From: an uncultured Candidatus Saccharibacteria bacterium
Lineage (GTDB): Bacteria > Patescibacteriota > Saccharimonadia > Saccharimonadales > UBA4665
Assembly: GCA_903891235.1 (NCBI GenBank)
Contig: CAITDW010000060.1
Coordinates: 1 to 10,631, forward strand
DNA: 10,631 nucleotides
Direction of reading: 5' to 3'
Translations under genes and position numbers: made by a program
The notes under the pieces: model-generated
Seen by the model: the letters and a program-made list of their open reading frames with translations, nothing else
The model's database searches: none
What the model was told of the DNA's origin: nothing
In this document: positions 5,078 to 10,631 of the stretch, piece after piece
How the letters are laid out: every line of letters starts with the position of its first letter
Position numbering within the stretch: position 1 is the stretch's first letter

Positions 5078-5438
5078 TACTAACATCGATTGGATTAAAC
5101 CAAACCAGTCTGAATAAACTCAGATTTGCTCTTAAAAAATCTATTATATGGTCAATTTCAGACTCATTAAAAAAATCACCAAATATTAACTCACCTTTAG
5201 GATTTACGATCTTCGTTCCGTGCTCAACTATTATAAGTGAATCTTGGGATATTAATTTTTCAAAATCATCACCAAAAATTAATTTTGTTTTAACAAAACC
5301 ATTACCAGTAGAAAGAGACGTTTTGCAACCCTTATTGTGTAAGTTTGTAAAGCCTTTTTTTACCTCTGGCGAAATTATACTATTGCTGGCGATTGTTCCA
5401 TCAATATCGAAAATAGCTAACTTGGGAGTACTAGTCAT
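5073..5438 (-). pseudogene. Cof-like HAD hydrolase, N-terminal half (split gene)
   Basis: ATG at 5438-5436 begins a protein with motif I FDIDGT (Asp11 nucleophile, Asp13 acid/base) and motif II SLSTGNG (Thr44), then a cap region (EHGTKIVNPKGELIFGDFF). HAD-like sequence stops at about FNPIDVSK, after ~120 residues. The frame then crosses into dehydrogenase DNA and ends at TGA 5063-5061 (codons up to ...KECGC). The C-terminal half with motifs III and IV is at 3304-2930, about 1.77 kb away. AT-rich like the host, so it is probably the original gene at this site. It is divergent from the RRM gene. The truncated product would lack the metal-binding motif IV. Confidence 0.8.
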
Positions 5439-5446
5439 ATTTTCAA

Positions 5447-5452
5447 ATTATA
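5447..5452 (-). promoter_or_regulatory. -10 box for the split HAD gene
   Basis: TATAAT on the minus strand ends eight bases before the ATG (5438), which implies a leader of at most a few bases. A -35 box is weak (TTTTAG at 5475-5470). Confidence 0.45.
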
Positions 5453-5503
5453 ACCCAATATAAGACTATCTAAAAATAATTTCCCTTTTTAGCTTGCTTA
5501 TGT

Positions 5504-5509
5504 TATAGT
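5504..5509 (+). promoter_or_regulatory. -10 box for the RRM protein gene
   Basis: TATAGT within TTATGTTATAGTCTAG, about 125 bases before the ATG. The -35 region (TTCCCT, 5481-5486) is poor, so the preceding TATG could act as an extended -10 element. This is the best candidate between the divergent HAD start and the RRM gene. Confidence 0.4.
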
Positions 5510-5515
5510 CTAGAA

Positions 5516-5634
5516 ACTAGATAAAGCTGCTTAAACGTAAATTGTTAGGTTCTAGATTAATAAAAGTAAGTGATTCGAGGAGCAGCTAACTGTTTGCCAG
5601 TTTCCCTCTCGCGCTAAAAATAGGAGAAAAGAAA
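5516..5634 (+). promoter_or_regulatory. Structured ~120-nt 5' leader and ribosome binding site of the RRM gene
   Basis: AGCTGCT (5525-5531) can pair perfectly with AGCAGCT (5581-5587), enclosing an AT-rich loop. AACTG (5588-5592) can pair with CAGTT (5598-5602) as a small hairpin. A strong Shine-Dalgarno AGGAGA (5622-5627) stands seven bases before ATG 5635 in an A-rich unpaired stretch. Long folded leaders are common for cold-shock and RNA-chaperone mRNAs, so post-transcriptional or autogenous control is plausible but inferred. Confidence 0.4.
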
Positions 5635-5967
5635 ATGGCAAATAAACTCTTTATAGGCTCATTAGCTTATTCAGTAAACGATGATTCATTGAAGGAATTC
5701 TTTGAAACAGTTGGTACAGTTGTATCAGCAAATGTCATCATGGATCGCGCAAGCGGTCAGTCTAAAGGTTTCGGATTCGTAGAAATGTCTACTGATGACG
5801 AAGCTAAGAAGGCAATCGATGAATTAAACGGTAAAGAACTTTCAGGAAGAGCTATTAACGTTAGTGAAGCTCGACCTCGTGAAGAACGACCAAGAGATTC
5901 ATTCCGAGGTGGAAACAACTCGGGTGGCGGCGGTGGTGGCTACCAAAGTCGTGATCGAAGATATTAA
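5635..5967 (+). CDS. Single-RRM glycine-rich RNA-binding protein
   Basis: A 110-residue protein with one RNA recognition motif (residues ~3-80): RNP2 LFIGSL (5-10) and RNP1 KGFGFVEM (44-51), both with the aromatic residues that stack on RNA bases. A short Arg-rich linker (RPREERPRD) and a Gly-rich tail (GGGGGG then YQSRDRRY, ~90-110) follow. The layout matches the bacterial and cyanobacterial Rbp and eukaryotic GRP/CIRBP type, proteins that bind single-stranded RNA and often respond to cold. The start is set by AGGAGA seven bases upstream. The gene ends before a strong hairpin (5996-6026). Divergent from the split HAD gene. Its RNA targets cannot be known from here. Confidence 0.93.
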   Translation: MANKLFIGSLAYSVNDDSLKEFFETVGTVVSANVIMDRASGQSKGFGFVEMSTDDEAKKAIDELNGKELSGRAINVSEARPREERPRDSFRGGNNSGGGGGGYQSRDRRY

Positions 5968-5995
5968 TTTATAGTTAATATTTTAGATTAGTATT

Positions 5996-6028
5996 ATAGA
6001 CTAGCACAATTTTTGTGCTAGTCTATTT
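5996..6028 (+). terminator. Strong hairpin after the RRM gene, overlapping the start region of the ABC operon
   Basis: A perfect 14-bp inverted repeat (5996-6009 ATAGACTAGCACAA with 6013-6026) has a TTT loop and is followed by TTTAT. It lies 28 bases after the RRM stop and four bases before the ATG of the ABC ATPase. The stem is A/T-rich at its ends and the T-run is short, so it may be a moderate terminator, an operator or an attenuator. Confidence 0.65.
6019..6024 (+). promoter_or_regulatory. Possible -10 box for a leaderless ABC-operon mRNA
   Basis: TAGTCT (TANNNT type) ends six bases before ATG 6031, the same spacing as TATACT before the HAD gene at 4297. It lies inside the right arm of the hairpin. 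There is no Shine-Dalgarno before this ATG. The match is weak, so the call rests on spacing and context. Confidence 0.3.
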
Positions 6029-6030
6029 AT

Positions 6031-6954
6031 ATGGAAGACGTTGCTTATGCTATTAAACTAGTAGATATAGATAAATCATTTAAAAAAAATAGAATATTAA
6101 GAGGATTAACTCTAGAAGTTAATCAGGGCGAAATATATGGTTTTTTAGGCCCGAATGGAGCGGGTAAAACTACTACAATTAGAATCATTTTAGATATTCT
6201 TCGTGCAGACAATGGCTATGTTGAAATTTTTGGCGAATCAAATAAAAAAATCAGTAAGACGCATCCAAAAATTGGCTATTTGTCTGGAGAAATGACACTT
6301 GATAGTGATCTTTCAGGCGAACAATACCTAAAATTTGTTAATTCAAGATATCATAAAAAATCAATGGCTAATGCAAATTTTTTAGCAGACTTACTCAAAA
6401 TAGATTTAAAAACTAAAATTTCTAAATTATCTTCTGGAAATCGTCAGAAGATTGGTTTGATTAGTGCTCTAATGCATAATCCAAAACTATTAATACTCGA
6501 TGAGCCAACCCAAGGCTTTGATCCTTTGGTCCAGCAAATCTTTATAAAACTTATTAAAACCTTTAAAAAAAAGGGCGGTACTGTTTTTATGTCATCTCAT
6601 ATACTAGAAGAGGTTCAAGAACTTTGCGATAGGGTCTGTTTTATAAAAGAGGGTAGTATAATCGGTGTCAAAGATGTTAAAGAAATAACTTCATCGGCAA
6701 GAAAAAAGATTATCATTAAAGCCGATCCTAAAGCTTTAGAAAAAATTAAACATCAACATAACAGCTTGCCAGGCCTTAATCTAATTAATCAATCTGATGA
6801 TTTTATGGAACTTGGCTTTTCTGGAGATGTAAATAAACTAATCGATTACTTATCCGTCCATAAAATTGATGATTTAACTATTAAGGAACCAGAGCTAGAA
6901 GAAATATTTATTGACCTATATAAACCCACAAAATCGGGAAATACTGAATCATGA
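6031..6954 (+). CDS. ABC-2 type exporter, ATP-binding protein
   Basis: A 307-residue ATPase that would drive the membrane partner encoded next. All nucleotide-binding motifs are visible: Walker A GPNGAGKTT (40-48), signature LSSGNRQ (133-139, a variant of LSGGQ), Walker B LLILDEP (153-159) followed by the D-loop region, and the switch histidine in SSHILEEV (His190). A ~90-residue C-terminal extension (from about 215) ends EEIFIDLYKP, typical of the CcmA/drug- and lipid-export subfamily. Its last four bases overlap the start of the permease (ATGA), so translation is coupled. The likely promoter lies in or near the hairpin just upstream. Substrate unknown; candidates are drugs, lipids or peptides. 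Confidence 0.93.
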   Translation: MEDVAYAIKLVDIDKSFKKNRILRGLTLEVNQGEIYGFLGPNGAGKTTTIRIILDILRADNGYVEIFGESNKKISKTHPKIGYLSGEMTLDSDLSGEQYLKFVNSRYHKKSMANANFLADLLKIDLKTKISKLSSGNRQKIGLISALMHNPKLLILDEPTQGFDPLVQQIFIKLIKTFKKKGGTVFMSSHILEEVQELCDRVCFIKEGSIIGVKDVKEITSSARKKIIIKADPKALEKIKHQHNSLPGLNLINQSDDFMELGFSGDVNKLIDYLSVHKIDDLTIKEPELEEIFIDLYKPTKSGNTES

Positions 6955-7733
6955 GATTTCAAATGACTAAAATTTTATTCCAGAAACGATTTGTTATTTT
7001 GTGGTGGTTTTTTGGTCTATGTGGTCTTGGAGTTTTGATGATGTATTTCTTCCCAGCTTTCAAATCTGGGAATATTGTAAGCTCTTTTAGTTCACTACCT
7101 CCTCCAGTTCAAAAATTAATTGGCGATACAACTTCGTGGACTACAATTTCTGGTTATATATCTCAGCAGATATTCTCACTCAGAGTTCCTTTGTTAGTAA
7201 TCATCCTATCAATTTATATTTTCAGTAATCTTACTTCTGTCGATGAGAGAAAAGGTATAACCGAAACATCTCTTGCTCTCAATAATAGTCGATCTAAAAT
7301 CCTAATTAATAAGATATTAGCTGCATTTGTCATTATAATAATTGGAATTATTGCTATTGATCTAGGTATCTTATTAGGACTGCACTTAATCCACTACACT
7401 TTTTCATATCATCAACTGTTAATATTATCTTTAAATAGTTTTCTTATTTGTTTGGATTTTGGATTAATATCTCTAGTATTTGGTTCATTGTCTGGTCGTG
7501 CCGGCCTAACAATTGGTGTTCCATCTGTCTTTGCTTTTTTGAGTTATCTATTAACAACTATGGTTGGAACTGTTGAGAGCTTGAAGACTGTAGAAAAACT
7601 TTCACTCTTTCACTACTATTCTACAGGCTTAACAATCAACAAAAAATATATACTAATATTAGTTATATTTGGCTTTTTTGCATTAATAATTAGTTTGATT
7701 GGTTTCAATCGAAGAGACATAAGAACAAACTAA
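6951..7733 (+). CDS. ABC-2 type exporter, membrane permease
   Basis: A 260-residue, very hydrophobic protein with about six membrane segments: approximately 14-34 (VILWWFFGLCGLGVLMMYFF), 76-95, 118-140 (FVIIIIGIIAIDLGILLG), 152-178, 182-205 and 232-253. A polar first external loop lies between segments one and two. This is the single-polypeptide ABC-2 permease layout, with a YIFSNLTSVDERKGITETSL stretch as the likely coupling helix facing the ATPase. The ATG lies within the ATGA overlap with the ATPase gene, which fixes the start. The stop is followed by an A-rich gap containing the metG promoter. No sequence clue to the substrate. Confidence 0.88.
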   Translation: MRFQMTKILFQKRFVILWWFFGLCGLGVLMMYFFPAFKSGNIVSSFSSLPPPVQKLIGDTTSWTTISGYISQQIFSLRVPLLVIILSIYIFSNLTSVDERKGITETSLALNNSRSKILINKILAAFVIIIIGIIAIDLGILLGLHLIHYTFSYHQLLILSLNSFLICLDFGLISLVFGSLSGRAGLTIGVPSVFAFLSYLLTTMVGTVESLKTVEKLSLFHYYSTGLTINKKYILILVIFGFFALIISLIGFNRRDIRTN

Positions 7734-7749
7734 TTCCCAAAAAAAACTG

Positions 7750-7778
7750 TTTATAGATTGATTGAGTTCGTCTATAAT
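7750..7778 (+). promoter_or_regulatory. Promoter of the metG-tatD operon
   Basis: A perfect TATAAT (7773-7778) stands 17 bp after TTTATA (7750-7755, 4 of 6). The start would be near 7785, giving a leader of about 38 bases with AAGG (7812-7815) seven bases before ATG 7823. Confidence 0.6.
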
Positions 7779-7822
7779 CTAGTTGACTGATATTGAGGAC
7801 AAATTAATAACAAGGCTTATCA

Positions 7823-9280
7823 ATGCAACAAGACAATAATTATTACATAACAACATCTATACCATATGCTAATGGTGCGCCTCACCTTGGTCATGCTTTA
7901 GAATTTGTTATGTCTGACGTTCTAGCACGCTATAATCGCCAGTCTGGTAAAACTGTAATTTTTAGTACTGGTACTGATGAACATGGCGAGAAAGTTGCCC
8001 AAAAAGCTGCTGAGTTAAAAATAACTCCTGCTCAATTTACTGAGAATATTTCTAATCAATTCAAAGATCTTCAAAAGCTACTAAACATCAGTAATGATAG
8101 GTTTGTCAGGACAACTGATCAGGGGCATATTGAAAGAGCGGCTATAATTTGGAAGAACTTAGAACATGATATATATAAAGGTAAATATTCTGGCTGGTAT
8201 GATGTCAAGCAAGAAGAATTTGTACCTGAAGGACAAATTGATCAGGCTAGGACTGATCCATCGCATCCTCAAGCTTATCAACGACTTGAAGAAGATAACT
8301 ATTTCTTTAATCTTTCTAAATATACGCAACCGATTCTTGACGCTATAGATAGCAATAGTTTTGAAATTATTCCAGAATCTAAGAAAAATGAAATTACTTC
8401 ACTACTGAGAGATGGGTTGAATGACATTAGTATTTCTAGGCCAAAAAATAAATTGGAATGGGGAATTCCAGTGCCAGGTGATTCAAACCAGGTAATGTAT
8501 GTATGGTTTGAGGCTTTAATGAATTACTTAACTGTAATTGGTTATCCAGAAAATGTAGATTTTAAAAATTTCTGGCCACCAGATGTTCAGATTGTAGGTA
8601 AGGATATAATTCGTTTTCATGCAGCAATTTGGCCAGCAATGCTAATGAGCTTGAATCTACCACTACCCAAAAAGCTTTATGTGCATAGTTTTGTTTATGT
8701 TGACGGCCAAATCATGAGCAAATCAGTGGGTAATGGTATACATCCTAAAGAGATTGTTGATCATTATGGCGTAGATGGCTTCAGATACTTCTTCTTAAGA
8801 CATATTCCTAGTTATAATGATGGAGATTTCACCTGGGAACTTATGAACGCAGCTTATAATAATGAGCTTGCTAATCAGTTAGGTAATGCCGTTCAGAGAA
8901 CTGCCTCTATGATTGTTAAATATCAAAAAGGCCTGATTGGTGAAATGACAAAAGCAGATCATGATATTGGCCCGTATCAAGAAGCAATAGAAAACTGTCA
9001 GTTTGATAGAGCCTTAGATCATATATTTCACCAAATTAAAGGTCTCAATCAGTATATTGATGAGGAAAAGCCATGGATGATAGCAAAAGACAATGACAAT
9101 AATCATTTAAGAGAAGTACTTGCATATATGGCTAGTAGTTTGATATCAATTGCTGATTTACTTGAACCGTTCTTGCCTGATTCAGCATCAAAGATCAGAT
9201 ATATTTTTCAGGATGGGGTTATTCGACCTCTCAAAGCTCAACTTTTCCCTCGAATAGATATTAAAAAAGTAAATCAGTAG
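7823..9280 (+). CDS. metG: Methionyl-tRNA synthetase
   Basis: Charges tRNA-Met with methionine in the cytoplasm, for both initiation and elongation. A class I synthetase of 485 residues with the HIGH motif as HLGH (21-24, after PYANGAP) and the KMSKS motif as MSKS (298-301, in VDGQIMSKSVGN). The methionine-pocket and tRNA regions are conserved, for example FSTGTDEHG, YVWFEALMNYLT, VGKDIIRFHAAIWPAML and the anticodon-domain EEKPWMIAKD. The connective domain reads SGWYDVKQEEFVPEGQI, where zinc-type enzymes have cysteine pairs, so this is a form without zinc knuckles. There is no C-terminal EMAP/Trbp111-like tRNA-binding domain, which explains the short length. tatD starts 10 bases after the stop. 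Confidence 0.97.
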   Translation: MQQDNNYYITTSIPYANGAPHLGHALEFVMSDVLARYNRQSGKTVIFSTGTDEHGEKVAQKAAELKITPAQFTENISNQFKDLQKLLNISNDRFVRTTDQGHIERAAIIWKNLEHDIYKGKYSGWYDVKQEEFVPEGQIDQARTDPSHPQAYQRLEEDNYFFNLSKYTQPILDAIDSNSFEIIPESKKNEITSLLRDGLNDISISRPKNKLEWGIPVPGDSNQVMYVWFEALMNYLTVIGYPENVDFKNFWPPDVQIVGKDIIRFHAAIWPAMLMSLNLPLPKKLYVHSFVYVDGQIMSKSVGNGIHPKEIVDHYGVDGFRYFFLRHIPSYNDGDFTWELMNAAYNNELANQLGNAVQRTASMIVKYQKGLIGEMTKADHDIGPYQEAIENCQFDRALDHIFHQIKGLNQYIDEEKPWMIAKDNDNNHLREVLAYMASSLISIADLLEPFLPDSASKIRYIFQDGVIRPLKAQLFPRIDIKKVNQ

Positions 9281-9290
9281 TTAAAAATTC

Positions 9291-10061
9291 ATGGAATTCA
9301 TCGACACTCACTGTCATATCCATTCCCTTAATTATGGCCTTGATCCTGAAGAAGTCATTCTAACCGCTAAAGAATATCAAGTAACTAGGGCAATTTGCGT
9401 TGGCACTGATTTACCAGATAGTATTTTAGCTATAGATTTTGCTCAAAAACACGATAATATTTATGCCTCAATCGGTATTCATCCTCATGAGGCTAAGGAT
9501 TATGTGAAAAACCAGACAAAATTAGAAGAATTTGCTAGTTTAGCAGAAAAAGATAAAGTTGTTGCCGTTGGTGAATGTGGACTTGATTACTTCTATGAGC
9601 ATTCAAACAAAGAAGATCAAAAAGAATTACTAAGATTTCAGCTCAAACTAGCGAAAAAACACAATTTACCACTTATCTTTCATGTTAGAGAAGCTTTTGA
9701 AGATTTTTGGCCCATACTAGACGAATTTGATGGCATTAGGGGAGTTATCCACAGTTTTACGGCTAGAACAGGGGATTTGGAGCAAATTTTAGCTAGAGGC
9801 CTCTATGTTGGCTTAAATGGTATTACAACTTTTACTAAAAAAAACCATCAATTAGATGCTATTAAGGCTGTTCCACTTGATGGCATGCTGCTTGAAACTG
9901 ATGCTCCGTTCTTGACACCGGTACCATTTCGAGGTACAATTGCCCAGTTAAAACATGTGACAAATATCGCAGATTTTTTAGCAAAACTCCGAAACGAATC
10001 TATTGAAACGATTTCAGAGTCCACAACTAAAAACGCTTTATCTCTGTTTCACATTAAATAA
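9291..10061 (+). CDS. tatD: TatD-family metal-dependent hydrolase/DNase
   Basis: A 256-residue TIM-barrel amidohydrolase-fold enzyme; family members act as Mg2+-dependent 3'-5' exonucleases on DNA or RNA. The metal ligands are all present: THCHIH (His7, His9), VGECGLDY (Glu95), FHVREA (His131), VIHSFTA (His154) and LLETDAP (Asp204). Length is normal. It starts 10 bases after metG, an order very common in bacteria, where tatD-family genes follow metG. Exact substrate in this organism is not known. The symbol follows the family name; ycfH-type naming would be equally fair. Confidence 0.93.
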   Translation: MEFIDTHCHIHSLNYGLDPEEVILTAKEYQVTRAICVGTDLPDSILAIDFAQKHDNIYASIGIHPHEAKDYVKNQTKLEEFASLAEKDKVVAVGECGLDYFYEHSNKEDQKELLRFQLKLAKKHNLPLIFHVREAFEDFWPILDEFDGIRGVIHSFTARTGDLEQILARGLYVGLNGITTFTKKNHQLDAIKAVPLDGMLLETDAPFLTPVPFRGTIAQLKHVTNIADFLAKLRNESIETISESTTKNALSLFHIK

Positions 10062-10076
10062 GCAATAAAGGGAACT

Positions 10077-10262
10077 ATGACAAATCCAGAACGACGTAAC
10101 AATAATCCTGAATTAGAAGTGATTATAAATCATAGAATTAATGTCCTCAATCAAGCAGGGCTTACTTTAAGTTTGCACGCTCAAATACTTGGAGTCGAGA
10201 TGGACTTCAATTCTCCAGAAAATCCAGTAATTGAATATAATCAGGACTCTCCGGCTTCTTAA
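10077..10262 (+). CDS. Small hypothetical protein downstream of tatD
   Basis: I do not recognise a family. A 61-residue acidic/polar protein with no membrane segment. The Asn/Arg-rich N-terminus (TNPERRNNNPELEV) is followed by one amphipathic helix-like stretch (INHRINVLNQAGLTLSLHAQILGVEM) and an acidic Pro/Ser-rich tail. It begins 15 bases after tatD with a Shine-Dalgarno-like AAGGGA (10067-10072) five bases ahead, and the next gene starts 20 bases after its stop. Spacing and ribosome binding site support a real, co-transcribed gene. Confidence 0.65.
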   Translation: MTNPERRNNNPELEVIINHRINVLNQAGLTLSLHAQILGVEMDFNSPENPVIEYNQDSPAS

Positions 10263-10282
10263 ACAGTCAGAACAGGGATAAT

Positions 10283-10631
10283 ATGCTAAACATTTTTCAA
10301 GGAATCTCACAGCAACGTTATCAACAATATTTATCTAAGTTAAACCGCGATCTCATACACAAGGAAGCTAAACTTGGTGGTCAATTATTCGGTGATGTTA
10401 AGAAAAATGATCGAAGAGAATTTTTCTGCTTAGATAAACACACTTGGATTTGGCATGAGGAATGGACTGACATTAGAGGAGTGAAACAAGTAGTTACGAC
10501 CAGATATAGTATTAGACCAGATGGTATTATTAAAGCTCATAACAATGAAAATTTTCAAAAAGTAGATAAAAAAGAGGCAACAAATCTTATATTGGCAGCA
10601 AATGCCTATTTGAAACACGTAAAAGCTGAAA
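10283..10631 (+). CDS. Conserved-looking hypothetical protein, 3' end outside window
   Basis: From ATG 10283 the frame is open for 116 codons to the window edge. An AGGGATA sequence (10273-10279) gives the ribosome binding site. The visible part starts MLNIFQGISQQRYQQYLSKL. It has a compact segment GGQLFGDVKKNDRREFFCLD, an aromatic-rich core KHTWIWHEEWTD, then TTRYSIRPDGIIKA and a helical ATNLILAANAYLKHV. The FFCLD and WIWHEEWTD stretches look like conserved motifs; I recall similar proteins of unknown function in Saccharibacteria but cannot verify this. No membrane segment or signal peptide is present in the visible part. Probably the fourth gene of the metG operon. Function unknown. Confidence 0.7.
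   Translation, partial: MLNIFQGISQQRYQQYLSKLNRDLIHKEAKLGGQLFGDVKKNDRREFFCLDKHTWIWHEEWTDIRGVKQVVTTRYSIRPDGIIKAHNNENFQKVDKKEATNLILAANAYLKHVKAE

Noticed and set aside
4948..5463. 171-codon plus-strand open frame
   Set aside because: Antisense to the dehydrogenase and HAD fragments, whose minus-strand motifs (LECVGT, FDIDGT) are unmistakable.
1..10631. CRISPR array, tRNA or rRNA genes, toxin-antitoxin or defence system
   Set aside because: Looked for on both strands; no regularly spaced repeats, tRNA cloverleaf (apart from the tRNA-like end of tmRNA) or rRNA sequence was seen, and no gene pair fits a defence system.

Overview
The window is about 10.6 kb of mostly AT-rich DNA (roughly one-third G+C by eye). 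It most likely comes from a Patescibacteria/CPR bacterium, and probably from Candidatus Saccharibacteria. The reasons are the style of the gene set (short proteins, a glycine-rich single-RRM protein, a CPR-type ZIP transporter, a 485-residue MetRS without zinc knuckles, DUF5666-like and BacA/UppP genes) and several start codons placed 6-8 nt after a -10 box, which suggests leaderless mRNAs. This assignment rests on recalled family resemblance, not on a search.

Left part (1-2933): the C-terminal part of the 16S rRNA dimethyltransferase gene rsmA/ksgA, a MarR-family regulator, a frameshifted remnant of an unrecognised gene, a complete tmRNA gene (ssrA, 1707-2112) with promoter and terminator, and a ZIP metal transporter. 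The tmRNA has an unusually long 27-residue tag reading frame and a T-loop that lacks the usual TTCRA sequence.

Middle (2930-5438): a nested mosaic. A Cof-like HAD phosphatase gene on the minus strand is split into an N-terminal half (about 5438-5073) and a C-terminal half (about 3304-2930). Between the halves lies a roughly 75-codon internal fragment of a zinc-type alcohol dehydrogenase, also on the minus strand. That fragment is itself split by a 1,566-bp unit of much higher G+C. The unit carries, on the plus strand, a 5'-truncated uppP, a secreted or membrane-anchored DUF5666-like protein and a beta-phosphoglucomutase-type HAD gene with one in-frame TAG. An exact 25-bp direct repeat (3346-3370 and 4912-4936) bounds the unit, and removing one copy plus the unit restores the dehydrogenase reading frame. 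No transposase or integrase is visible. The structure could be a real transfer or microhomology-mediated insertion, or a chimeric assembly or amplification artefact; the sequence alone cannot decide.

Right part (5439-10631): an RRM RNA-binding protein with a structured ~120-nt leader, a strong hairpin that overlaps the likely start of the next transcript, a two-gene ABC-2 exporter operon (ATPase and permease overlapping by 4 bp), then metG-tatD followed by two unrecognised small or partial genes. The last four are 10-20 nt apart and probably co-transcribed from the promoter ahead of metG.

Taken together this is mainly housekeeping DNA: ribosome maturation (rsmA), ribosome rescue (ssrA), tRNA charging (metG), metal uptake and export. 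A remodelled locus sits in the middle. I saw no defence system, CRISPR array or identifiable mobile-element enzyme.
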